DNA from: [Scytonema hofmanni] UTEX 2349
Lineage (GTDB): Bacteria > Cyanobacteriota > Cyanobacteriia > Cyanobacteriales > Nostocaceae
DNA: 14,679 nucleotides
Reading direction: 5' to 3'
Assembly (NCBI RefSeq): GCF_000582685.1
Contig: NZ_KK073768.1
Location: 2,518,351-2,533,029 of the forward strand
Shown here: one piece after another, positions 1 to 7,528 of the stretch
Layout: each line of letters begins with the position of its first letter
Numbering within the stretch: position 1 is the stretch's first letter
Program-made: the position numbers and the translations under genes
The notes under the pieces: model-generated
Told to the model about the DNA's origin: nothing
Database searches by the model: none
Seen by the model: only the letters and a program-made list of their open reading frames with translations

Positions 1-273
1 AATCTGATGATCGGAATTGTTAACTTCTTCAACAATGCTTTTAGTGGAAAGAACGCGAAATCCTTGTTCGTCAACATCAAGCTCTACTTCAAAATTATTA
101 AAGTACTCTTCATCAAATTGTCTTCGCTCTAAATTTTGGGCACGTCGATAACGTTCGTAACCTTTTAGCAGCGCTTCTCTAATAGCTGATTGAACTGCCA
201 GACGCGGTAAATTTCGTTCGCGACTGATATTTTCAATTAAATCTTTTAATCCCGTTAATTTAACTGTAGACAT
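1..273 (-). CDS. nusA: NusA, N-terminal part (runs off the window)
   Basis: Transcription elongation/termination factor NusA, which binds RNA polymerase and modulates pausing, intrinsic termination and antitermination. Translating leftward from ATG at 273 gives 91 residues beginning MSTVKLTGLKDLIENISRER, then a segment with LPRLAVQSAIREALLKGYER that I recognise as the NusA N-terminal polymerase-binding domain. The rest, including the S1 and KH RNA-binding domains, lies beyond base 1. The start is supported by an AAAGGAGA Shine-Dalgarno sequence at about 282-289, 8 bases upstream. rimP lies upstream on the same strand, the conserved rimP-nusA order, but about 150 bases of repeat-like spacer separate the two. 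Identity is from recognised sequence; the missing remainder is inferred to be intact. Confidence 0.93.
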   Translation of the reverse strand, partial: MSTVKLTGLKDLIENISRERNLPRLAVQSAIREALLKGYERYRRAQNLERRQFDEEYFNNFEVELDVDEQGFRVLSTKSIVEEVNNSDHQI

Positions 274-307
274 AGATTTATCTCCTTTAATTATTATGCA
301 GACACCC

Positions 308-419
308 AGCAGAAGTTAGGAATTGTAGAGACGCGAAATTTCGCGTCTCTACAGCAGTTTTGAGTTATTTGAAAACTCAAAACTCATAACCTAACTCTTA
401 ACTCCTACTTCCTTCTGCT
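308..419. repeat. Palindromic MITE-like insertion between rimP and nusA
   Basis: Nearly all of the rimP-nusA spacer is this block. It begins AGCAGAAG (308-315) and ends with the inverse CTTCTGCT (412-419), so it has 8-base terminal inverted repeats. Inside are a perfect 30-base palindrome (324-353) and a second hairpin with a 10-base perfect stem (357-366 with 374-383, 7-base loop), followed by loose AACTC-type repeats. It ends 5 bases from the rimP stop codon. No coding capacity. I infer a non-autonomous dispersed element that entered a tight operon; no target-site duplication is obvious, so an insertion origin is not proven. Confidence 0.6.
324..353. repeat. Perfect 30-base palindrome
   Basis: Bases 324-338 (TGTAGAGACGCGAAA) are the exact reverse complement of 339-353, giving a 15-base-pair stem with no fixed loop in either strand. 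GTAGAGACGCGAAA-type palindromes are, from memory, common dispersed repeats in Nostoc-type genomes. In the rimP-nusA transcript it would form a very stable hairpin. There is no following T-run on the minus strand, so it is more likely a processing or stability element than an intrinsic terminator. Confidence 0.85.
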
Positions 420-424
420 AATTG

Positions 425-886
425 TTATCTGCTCTCATTCAACTGCACCCTACTTATGAGAGTGCGAGGAATTTCAATTACACGACCTTTTTGGTTTAAG
501 TAAACTGATATTTCATCTCGGCGAATCAACTGACCAATCCACTCTTGCTGTCCGTCGTAGGGTTGGGAAGTAAAGACAATTACAGGAAATCCTTTAAAGG
601 ATAGGTATTCCTTGTCGGTTGTCAGTTGCCGCGAAATACCAGGACTTGACACCTCTAAAACGTAAGCATCTGGAATGATATCCGATCCATCTAAGGCGGC
701 TTCTAAAGCACGGCTCATCCGCTCACAATCATTCAATCCAGTCTCCTGTTGGGGATTGCGGATATCTACCCGCAACACTGCTGGACGTTGGTTAGTATGA
801 AAAACTACCCCAACGACTTCTAATTCCAGTTCTTCTGCTACTGGTGTCGCCAAATCAATAATTTGTGGGACTAAGGGATGAGTCAT
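425..886 (-). CDS. rimP: Ribosome maturation factor RimP
   Basis: RimP (formerly YhbC) binds the 30S subunit in the cytoplasm and assists its late maturation. The 153-residue protein starts MTHPLVPQIIDLATP and carries the family landmarks: VLRVDIRNP near residues 36-44, DCERMSRALE, and YVLEVSSPGISR where the N-terminal domain meets the C-terminal SH3-like domain. Length is normal for the family. I chose ATG 886 over an upstream in-frame ATG at 967, because that extension would translate the leader terminator and cyanobacterial RimP begins MTHP. No Shine-Dalgarno sequence is seen before 886; the 13 bases upstream follow directly on a T-run. First gene of the rimP-nusA unit. Confidence 0.95.
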   Translation of the reverse strand: MTHPLVPQIIDLATPVAEELELEVVGVVFHTNQRPAVLRVDIRNPQQETGLNDCERMSRALEAALDGSDIIPDAYVLEVSSPGISRQLTTDKEYLSFKGFPVIVFTSQPYDGQQEWIGQLIRRDEISVYLNQKGRVIEIPRTLISRVQLNESR

Positions 887-899
887 GCAATATTTCAAT

Positions 900-924
900 A
901 AAAAAAGTGGGCATTGACCCACTT
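900..924 (-). terminator. Intrinsic terminator just upstream of rimP
   Basis: On the minus strand: AAGTGGG, loop TCAATG, CCCACTT, ending in an unbroken run of seven T (900-906). The 7-base-pair stem plus U-tract is a textbook Rho-independent terminator. Its last T is 13 bases before the rimP ATG. Placed there, it can either end transcription arriving from the large kinase gene upstream or act as an attenuator within the rimP-nusA leader. Confidence 0.8.
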
Positions 925-994
925 CCTGCGATAAGGATATCTTCCAAGAAGTATTGTGCCGAACCAAAGATGGATCGACCTAAATTGAGTTTAG
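900..994 (-). promoter_or_regulatory. Candidate attenuator leader of rimP-nusA
   Basis: Besides the terminator, the leader has a competing helix: ACTTCTTG (complement of 945-952) can pair over eight positions, one of them G-U, with CAGGAAGT (complement of 921-928). CAGGAAGT contains the first four bases of the terminator's 5' arm, so the two folds exclude each other. The first strand can instead close a small local hairpin, CTTC-TTG-GAAG (941-951), acting as an anti-antiterminator. A further stem (CTAAA/TTTAG, 980-994) lies upstream. Proteobacterial rimP leaders with premature terminators are, from memory, a known class; that this cyanobacterial version is regulatory, perhaps sensing NusA itself, is inference. 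Confidence 0.5.
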
Positions 995-1032
995 CGCATT
1001 TCTTTTGGGGGGAGAGGTGAGAAATTAATAAT

Positions 1033-1116
1033 GGGCATTGGGCAATGGGCATGGGGCATGGGGCATGGGGCATTGGGCATGGGGCATTGGGCATGGGACA
1101 TGGGGCATGGGGCATG
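1033..1116 (+). repeat. Heptamer array GGGCAT(T/G), 12 copies
   Basis: Twelve back-to-back 7-base units, mostly GGGCATG or GGGCATT, with one GGGCAAT and one GGACATG. This is the short tandemly repeated repetitive type known from heterocystous cyanobacteria. It faces an inverted array of the same unit at 1170-1218. Open frames crossing it are repeat artefacts. Confidence 0.9.
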
Positions 1117-1169
1117 GAAAGAGTTCTATTTAGATATAAAACGCGTATCAAAAATCGAGATATTTAATT

Positions 1170-1218
1170 CCCATTGCCCATTGCCCATTGCCCATTACCC
1201 AATGCCCATTGCCCAATT
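1170..1218 (-). repeat. Inverted heptamer array, 7 copies
   Basis: Seven units of CCCATTG or close variants (CCCATTA, CCCAATG, CCCAATT), the reverse complement of the array at 1033-1116. It ends 2 bases before the kinase stop codon. The two arrays, separated by 53 bases, can fold the 3' end of the kinase transcript into a long imperfect hairpin, which may serve as an end-of-transcript structure. Confidence 0.85.
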
Positions 1219-1220
1219 CC

Positions 1221-4200
1221 TTATCGATATAACCAAACTCTTAGTAGTGATAGCAACTGCTCGGTATCAACGGGTTTGGTGATGTAGTCTGAAGCGCCGG
1301 CGGAAATGCATTTTTCGCGATCGCCTTTCATGGCTTTTGCAGTTAAGGCGATGATTGGTATATTTTGAAATTGCTCAATAGCACGAATCGCTTGCATTGT
1401 TTCGTAACCGTCCATTCCTGGCATCATCACATCCATCAGCACAATATTTATATCGGGGTGATTTTGCAATATATTGATGCCGTCTCTGCCATTTTCAGCG
1501 TAAAGTATTTGCATTTGATAACGTTCCAGCAAACTGGTCAGAGCAAAAATATTCCGCACGTCATCATCAACTATAATGACTTTTTTATTTGCCAAGACTG
1601 GATCTTGATGCCGTACTTGTTCTAACATCATTTGTTGATTTAAGGGCAGATTCGCTTGCACGCGATGCAAAAATAAAGCGGTTTCGTCTAAAAGACGTTC
1701 AGGCGATCGCACATCTTTGACGATGATGGTATTAGAAATTCGTTGCAGTTCAGTTTCTTCATGGGGTGTCAAATCTTTGCCAGTGTAGATAACGATGGGC
1801 AAATGATTTAAACTTGGTTCTTCTTTAATCTGCTCGATCAATTCAATTCCGCTCATATCCGGTAGTCCCAAATCCAGCACTACGCAGTCAAAATGACCAG
1901 ATTTTAATGCTGCGAGTGCTGCTGCACCTGTAGCTACACCTGTGCTAGCGACATCACTATTACCAATCAATTCGGCTATACTATTGCGTTGCATGTCGTC
2001 ATCTTCGACAATTAGCAAGTTCTTAACCGGACGCTCGACAAATTGCTTAATGTCGCTTAAGGCTTTGGAGAGTGCTTCACTGCTAACGGGTTTTTGTAAA
2101 AAGGCGATCGCCCCTTGTTCTAAACTTCGAGATTGTCCTTCATCAGATGTCATGATGTGGACGGGAATATGTCGAGTACTGGGATCGTGTTTCAAGCGAT
2201 CGAGTATTGTCCAGCCATCCATCACTGGCAGGTGAATATCCAGCATAATCGCCGCTGGGTGCAACTCTCGCGCCATTGTCAAACCCACATCACCACGGGA
2301 TGCGATTACTCCTTTAAAACCCTGCTCCCGCGCCATATCCAGCAGAATCCGGGCGAAATTTAAGTCATCTTCAATAATCAAAAGAGTGCGATCGCTACTT
2401 TGAATATTTTGCCGATCATCTGCGTTAGCGTTCGCGGAGCGTTCCGTAGGAAAGCTGTCCGTTGGCAGAGCCTCTCGTAGAGAAGGAATCGCTTGTTCGG
2501 GGGATGGGGGGGGAGTGGAGGAGGGGGGGAGTGGGAGAGAGGGGGAAGATAAGGGAGAAATTTTTCTTTGTCCTCCTTGTCCTCCTTGTCCTCCTTGTCC
2601 TCCTTGTCCCCCACTCCCCCATTCTCCCTGTCTCCTTGTCACCTCTACAGAGGGATAATAAGTTTGCGGTAAATAAAGAATGAAGGTGCTACCATTACCG
2701 AGTTCGCTGATTAAGCGAATTTCACCACCGAGTAAGCGAGCGATTTCTCGGCTAATTGACAAGCCTAAACCTGTGCCGCCATACTTGCGATTAGTTTTGC
2801 CATCTGCTTGCTGGAAGGCTTCAAAAATGACTTGCTGTTTATCGGGTGCGATACCGATACCAGTGTCGGAAACTGCAAAGGCGATCGCTCTTCCAGCGCG
2901 GTTGAGAAGTTCGGCATCGGCGCTCCAACCTTGGCTGGCTACTGATACACTTAAACTTACATGACCTTGTTCTGTAAATTTGAAGGCGTTTGACAGCAAG
3001 TTTTTCAGAACTTGTTGCAGTCGCTTGGTGTCTGTGTAGATAGCGCGGGGTAGGCGATCGTCAAAGTTCAGGTGAAAATCTAAGTTTTTATCTTGGGCAA
3101 TTGAGTGGAAAGTGCCTTGTATATGGCTTTGTAAGTCACTAAATAAAGTTTCTTCGATTTCCACCGACATTGTACCTGACTCGATTTTTGCCAAATCAAG
3201 GATGTCATTAATTAATCCCAGCAAATCGTTACCAGCAGAGTAAATCGTGTAGCTATATTCAACTTGCTTTTGGGTTAAGTTGCGTTCGGTATTGTCTGCC
3301 AGCAGTCGGGCGAGAATAAGTAAACTATTTAAAGGTGTCCGCAATTCGTGGGACATATTCGCCAAAAACTGCGACTTATATTTAGATGTCATCGATAGTT
3401 GTTCGGCTTTTTCTTCTATGGCTTGACGCGCTTGCTCGATTTCGCGATTTTTCCGTTCTACTTCTCGATTTTGCATCGCCAAAAGTTCAGCTTTTTCTTC
3501 TAACTCTTCGTTAGTTTGCTGCAATTGTTCTTGCTGACGTTTTAACAAGTCTTCCGAAGCTTTGAGAGATTGTGCTTGTTGTTCTAATCGTTTGTTGGTG
3601 TCGGTAAGTTCTTTTTGCTGACTTTGCAGTTCTTCGGTGAGAGATTGCGACTGTTTGAGTAATTCTTCCGTCCGCATACTGGCAGCAATAGTGTTCAAGA
3701 CGATCGCAATACTTTCTGTAAGTTGGTCTAAGAAAGTCAGGTGAATTTCACTAAAGCGGTGCATTGATGCCAGTTCAATGACGGCGGTAACTTGTCCTTC
3801 AAACAATACAGGCAAGACAACCACATTCATCGGCGAAGCTTCGCCTAAGCCAGAACTAATTGTAATATATTCTTGCGGCACATGAGTCAGCAAAATTCGC
3901 TCTTTTTCTAAAGCGCATTGTCCTACCAAACCTTCGCCCAAGTGAAAACGATTTGATAAGTTTTTCCGTTCGCGGTAAGCGTAGCTGCTGAGGAGTTTCA
4001 GGAAGCAGGGGTGATTGTCAGCGACTTCCATCATGAAGAAGACACCATGTTGAGCCGACACCAAGGGCGCTAATTCTGACAAAATCAATTTGGTGACTGT
4101 TTCTAAATCCCGTTGTCCTTGCAACATGCGGGTAAATCTTGCCAAGTTGGTTTTCAGCCAATCTTGTTCGGTGTTTTTCTGGGTTGTCTCGCGCAAATTG

Positions 4201-7136
4201 GCGATCATTTGGTTGATGTTGTCTTTGAGGATTGCCACTTCTCCTTGCGCTTCCACGGCAATCGATCGCGTTAAATCACCTTTGGTTACACCGATCGCTA
4301 CTTCAGCAATTGCCCGTACTTGAGTTGTCAAATTCGCTGCTAGTTCGTTGACATTATCTGTTAAATCACGCCACAATCCTGATGCACCAGGAACCTTTGC
4401 CTGTCCGCCTAATTTACCTTCACTTCCCACTTCTCGCGCTACTGTTGTTACTTGATCGGCGAAGGTTGCCAAGGTATCAATCATTTCGTTGATTGTATCA
4501 GCTAAGGTTTCGATTTCTCCTTGGGCATCTAACATCAGCTTGCGTTTTAAGTCCCCGTTAGCCACTGCCGTGACGACTTTGGCGATACCTCGTACTTGTG
4601 CCGTTAAGTTGCCTGCCATCGAGTTGACATTATCCGTCAAATCTTTCCAAATGCCGGCTACACCAGTAACTTGAGCTTGCCCACCTAATTTTCCTTCGGT
4701 GCCGACTTCCCGCGCCACCCTAGTTACTTCTGATGCAAAGGAACTCAGTTGATCTACCATTGTGTTGATGGTGTTTTTCAACTCTAAAATTTCGCCTTTC
4801 ACATCGACGGTGATTTTTTTGGATAAATTACCATTAGCGATCGCTCCCGCAACTTCGGCTATATTCCGCACTTGCCCTGTGAGGTTGCCTGCCATTAAGT
4901 TGACATTATCCGTCAAATCTTTCCAAATTCCCGCAACACCACGCACATATGCTTGGACACCCAACTTACCTTCGGTTCCCACTTCCCTAACAACCCGCGT
5001 TACTTCCGACGCAAAGGAGTTAAGTTGATCCACCATTGTATTAATGGTGTTTTTCAACTCTAAAATTTCCCCTTTCACATCCACGGTGATTTTCTTCGAC
5101 AAGTCCCCATTTGCCACTGCGGTTGTCACTTCGGCAATATTCCGGACTTGTGCCGTTAAACTACCAGCCATGAAGTTTACACTGTCAGTTAAGTCTTTCC
5201 ACGTACCCGCGACACCGCGCACTTCAGCTTGTACGCCTAACTTCCCTTCCGAACCAACTTCTCGCGCTACCCGCGTTACTTCACTAGAAAAGGAGTTGAG
5301 TTGATCTACCATCGTGTTGACGGTATTTTTCAACTCTAAAATTTCCCCTTTCACATCCACGGTGATTTTCTTGGATAAGTCACCATTTGCTACTGCCGTT
5401 GTGACTTCGGCGATGTTTCGCACTTGGGAAGTTAAACTACCCGCCATGAAGTTTACACTATCAGTTAAGTCTTTCCACGTACCCGCCACACCGGGGACTT
5501 GTGCTTGTCCGCCGAGTTTTCCTTCAGAACCGACTTCCCGCGCTACCCGCGTTACTTCCGACGCAAAGGAGTTGAGTTGAATCACCATTATATTGATGGT
5601 GTTTTTTAACTCCAAAATTTCCCCTTTGACATCGACGGTGATATTTTTGGAAAGATCCCCTTTAGCGATCGCTGTGGCAACCTCCGCAATATTACGTACC
5701 TGACCTGTCAAATTCCCTGCCATCAAGTTGACATTATCCGTCAAATCTTTCCAAGTTCCTGCCACACCAGCAACTTGTGCTTGTGCGCCCAATTTCCCTT
5801 CAGTTCCCACTTCCCGCGCTACCCGCGTTACTTCCGAGGCAAAGGAATTAAGCTGATCCACCATTGTATTAATGGTGTTTTTCAACTCCAAAATTTCGCC
5901 TTTGACATCAACGGTAATTTTCTTCGATAAGTCACCGTTTGCCACCGCTGTTGTCACTTCTGCAATATTACGTACTTGGGCAGTTAAACTTCCTGCCATA
6001 AAGTTAACCGACTCAGTTAAGTCTTTCCACGTACCCGCCACACCTCTAACTTCTGCTTGTCCGCCGAGTTTTCCTTCTGCACCCACCTCCCTTGCTACCC
6101 GCGTTACTTCCGACGCGAAGGAGTTGAGTTGATCCACCATCGTGTTGACGGTGTTTTTCAAGTCTAAAATTTCGCCTTTAACGTTGACGGTGATTTTCTT
6201 TGACAAGTCACCATTTGCTACCGCCGTTGTTACTTCGGCAATATTACGTACCTGCGCGGTCAAATTCCCTGCCATCGAGTTTACACTATCAGTCAGGTCT
6301 TTCCAAGTTCCTGCCACACCGCGCACATCAGCTTGTACTCCCAATTTACCTTCGGTTCCCACTTCTCGCGCTACCCGCGTTACTTCTGACGCGAAGGAAT
6401 TAAGTTGATCTACCATCGTGTTGATGGTGTTTTTCAAGTCTAAAATTTCGCCTTTGACATTGACGGTGATTTTCTTCGACAAATCACCGTTAGCAACTGC
6501 CGTTGTCACTTCCGCAATATTCCGCACTTGATCGGTCAAGTTCCCTGCCATCAAGTTTACACTGTCAGTTAAGTCTTTCCACGTACCCGCTACTTCTGGG
6601 ACTTGTGCTTGTACACCTAATTTTCCTTCAGTTCCCACCTCCCTTGCTACCCGCGTTACCTCGGAAGCGAAGGAGTTGAGTTGATCTACCATTTTATTGA
6701 CAATGTGTGCCGTTTGCAGAAACTCGCCTTGCAAAGGTCTACCTTGAGTTTCTGTGGCGATCGCTTGGGATAAATCTCCATTTGCCACTGCCCGAATTAC
6801 CCGCGCTGTCTCTGCTGTCGGTTGCACCAAGTCTGTAACTAAGGTGTTAATTGACTCAACCGCTGCTTTCCAAGAACCTTTAGCATTTCCCAGCGTTGCC
6901 CGCTCGTTAATTTTACCTTCTTTACCGACAACATTACTCACACGTTCTAACTCAGCCGCCATCCGCTCATTCATATCAATGATATCGTTGAGGGTATCAG
7001 CGATTTTTCCTCCTATACCAGTGTGATCTAGCGGCATCCGTGCAGAAAAATTTCCTTTTTTTACTTCTGCTAAAGTTCTTAAAAGTTGCTTGAGGTCAAG
7101 ATTATCTGTATCGTTTGCTACTTGTGCAGTTGTCAT
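1221..7136 (-). CDS. Poly-HAMP hybrid histidine kinase with three receivers
   Basis: Soluble 1,971-residue hybrid kinase; no signal peptide or membrane segment is seen. Order: about 21 HAMP-like modules (residues ~20-985) in 92-residue double-HAMP units alternating a canonical half (NGDLSKKITV, GEIL) with a divergent half (REVGTEGKLG, GTWKDLT); GAF (~1000-1150); coiled coil (~1155-1253); HisKA with phospho-acceptor His1263 in MSHELRTP; ATPase domain with Asn1383, SDTGIG (Asp1424) and GGTGLG; low-complexity linker (~1500-1580); receivers with phosphorylatable Asp1633, Asp1755 and Asp1902. No HPt domain. The architecture resembles group III kinases (fungal Nik1/Os-1), where stacked HAMPs relay osmotic or wall stress. 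The input here is unknown, so stress sensing is only inference. ATG 7136 has no clear Shine-Dalgarno sequence. It has its own upstream region, divergent from the 108-residue gene. Confidence 0.95.
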   Translation of the reverse strand: MTTAQVANDTDNLDLKQLLRTLAEVKKGNFSARMPLDHTGIGGKIADTLNDIIDMNERMAAELERVSNVVGKEGKINERATLGNAKGSWKAAVESINTLVTDLVQPTAETARVIRAVANGDLSQAIATETQGRPLQGEFLQTAHIVNKMVDQLNSFASEVTRVAREVGTEGKLGVQAQVPEVAGTWKDLTDSVNLMAGNLTDQVRNIAEVTTAVANGDLSKKITVNVKGEILDLKNTINTMVDQLNSFASEVTRVAREVGTEGKLGVQADVRGVAGTWKDLTDSVNSMAGNLTAQVRNIAEVTTAVANGDLSKKITVNVKGEILDLKNTVNTMVDQLNSFASEVTRVAREVGAEGKLGGQAEVRGVAGTWKDLTESVNFMAGSLTAQVRNIAEVTTAVANGDLSKKITVDVKGEILELKNTINTMVDQLNSFASEVTRVAREVGTEGKLGAQAQVAGVAGTWKDLTDNVNLMAGNLTGQVRNIAEVATAIAKGDLSKNITVDVKGEILELKNTINIMVIQLNSFASEVTRVAREVGSEGKLGGQAQVPGVAGTWKDLTDSVNFMAGSLTSQVRNIAEVTTAVANGDLSKKITVDVKGEILELKNTVNTMVDQLNSFSSEVTRVAREVGSEGKLGVQAEVRGVAGTWKDLTDSVNFMAGSLTAQVRNIAEVTTAVANGDLSKKITVDVKGEILELKNTINTMVDQLNSFASEVTRVVREVGTEGKLGVQAYVRGVAGIWKDLTDNVNLMAGNLTGQVRNIAEVAGAIANGNLSKKITVDVKGEILELKNTINTMVDQLSSFASEVTRVAREVGTEGKLGGQAQVTGVAGIWKDLTDNVNSMAGNLTAQVRGIAKVVTAVANGDLKRKLMLDAQGEIETLADTINEMIDTLATFADQVTTVAREVGSEGKLGGQAKVPGASGLWRDLTDNVNELAANLTTQVRAIAEVAIGVTKGDLTRSIAVEAQGEVAILKDNINQMIANLRETTQKNTEQDWLKTNLARFTRMLQGQRDLETVTKLILSELAPLVSAQHGVFFMMEVADNHPCFLKLLSSYAYRERKNLSNRFHLGEGLVGQCALEKERILLTHVPQEYITISSGLGEASPMNVVVLPVLFEGQVTAVIELASMHRFSEIHLTFLDQLTESIAIVLNTIAASMRTEELLKQSQSLTEELQSQQKELTDTNKRLEQQAQSLKASEDLLKRQQEQLQQTNEELEEKAELLAMQNREVERKNREIEQARQAIEEKAEQLSMTSKYKSQFLANMSHELRTPLNSLLILARLLADNTERNLTQKQVEYSYTIYSAGNDLLGLINDILDLAKIESGTMSVEIEETLFSDLQSHIQGTFHSIAQDKNLDFHLNFDDRLPRAIYTDTKRLQQVLKNLLSNAFKFTEQGHVSLSVSVASQGWSADAELLNRAGRAIAFAVSDTGIGIAPDKQQVIFEAFQQADGKTNRKYGGTGLGLSISREIARLLGGEIRLISELGNGSTFILYLPQTYYPSVEVTRRQGEWGSGGQGGQGGQGGQGGQRKISPLSSPSLPLPPSSTPPPSPEQAIPSLREALPTDSFPTERSANANADDRQNIQSSDRTLLIIEDDLNFARILLDMAREQGFKGVIASRGDVGLTMARELHPAAIMLDIHLPVMDGWTILDRLKHDPSTRHIPVHIMTSDEGQSRSLEQGAIAFLQKPVSSEALSKALSDIKQFVERPVKNLLIVEDDDMQRNSIAELIGNSDVASTGVATGAAALAALKSGHFDCVVLDLGLPDMSGIELIEQIKEEPSLNHLPIVIYTGKDLTPHEETELQRISNTIIVKDVRSPERLLDETALFLHRVQANLPLNQQMMLEQVRHQDPVLANKKVIIVDDDVRNIFALTSLLERYQMQILYAENGRDGINILQNHPDINIVLMDVMMPGMDGYETMQAIRAIEQFQNIPIIALTAKAMKGDREKCISAGASDYITKPVDTEQLLSLLRVWLYR
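2422..2484 (-). repeat. Small dispersed repeat inside the kinase linker
   Basis: GCGTTAGCGTTCGCGGAGCG, then two mini-palindromes, TTCCGTAGGAA (2442-2452) and TCTCGTAGAGA (2473-2483), joined by TTGGCAGAGCC. This composition is typical of dispersed intergenic repeats of Nostoc-type genomes (recognised from memory). Here it is read in frame as about 21 residues of the linker before receiver 1, including ERSANANADD. Confidence 0.65.
2500..2606 (-). repeat. G-rich and 9-base repeats coding the kinase linker
   Basis: On the plus strand, 2571-2606 is four exact copies of TCCTCCTTG, encoding a (GGQ)n tract. Next to it, about 2500-2560 is a run of GGGGAGT/GGGAGAGA-like sequence, encoding a Ser/Pro-rich stretch. 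Both resemble intergenic simple repeats, such as the one closing this window at 14593-14679. Copy-number change in steps of 9 bases would keep the frame. Confidence 0.8.
4323..6530 (-). repeat. 276-base tandem repeat (HAMP units), 8 copies
   Basis: Residues 203-938 of the kinase are eight consecutive 92-residue units, each starting QVR(N/G)IA(E/K)V. Further diverged half-units lie on both sides. The central units are near-identical in protein and very similar in DNA, so unequal recombination could change their number without breaking the frame. The regularly spaced plus-strand open frames across this stretch are shadows of the repeat. Confidence 0.9.
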
Positions 7137-7528
7137 CGCTTTATTTTTAATAAATATTTTTTGTTAGCTTTTGCGCTAATCAGTTTCATTGGTTAGATGG
7201 CAAGTAAATACAACCCTGATGCCATACTAATGGTTAATATCAAAAGTAATATATTCAGCATTATGCAATCTAGAAGGCAATATCCGCTTCTACCTGAGGT
7301 ACAGGCAAATTTATAATTAATCTATCCTAAGGTAGATAATTCAATATGCATAGTATGCAGATGTTTTAATTTGAGTTCTGGCGTTATGCTTTCTTGATAA
7401 TTTGCTTTGAGATTTAGCCCAGAAATCTAATTTTAATTAGAGCAAGTTACAAAGCTGTTTTTCGCCTACTGTAATAAATATAAATCATAAATCCTCTGCT
7501 CCCCTTCCCATCCACTGGAGGAATAACC
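7137..7528. promoter_or_regulatory. Divergent AT-rich intergenic region
   Basis: This 392-base spacer must hold the promoters of the kinase (leftward) and the 108-residue protein (rightward). It is AT-rich with no coding sequence I can support. Two small dyads are visible: TACCTGAGGTA (7291-7301) and CTATCCTAAGGTAG (7322-7335), about 31 bases apart and alike in their TCTA(C/T)C..AGGTA core. They could be operator half-sites, but this is weak. No promoter could be placed with confidence. Confidence 0.35.

Noticed and set aside
324..353. The perfect palindrome as an intrinsic terminator of rimP
   Set aside because: No T-run follows on the minus strand, and nusA downstream is expected to be co-transcribed.
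887..967. A 27-residue N-terminal extension of RimP from ATG 967
   Set aside because: It would translate the leader terminator and is not part of the family; MTHPLVP at 886 is the normal start.
855..1282. Open frames on both strands across the heptamer arrays (repeated MPHAPC or MGHGAW-like peptides)
   Set aside because: They are translations of a 7-base tandem repeat; no family resemblance, and one antisense-overlaps rimP and its terminator.
4323..6530. CRISPR-like periodicity
   Set aside because: The repeat unit is 276 bases, wholly coding, with no short repeat/unique spacer alternation.
4489..7026. Regularly spaced plus-strand open frames of 60-90 codons across the HAMP region
   Set aside because: They are the complement of the 276-base coding repeat and recur with its period; no independent start signals.
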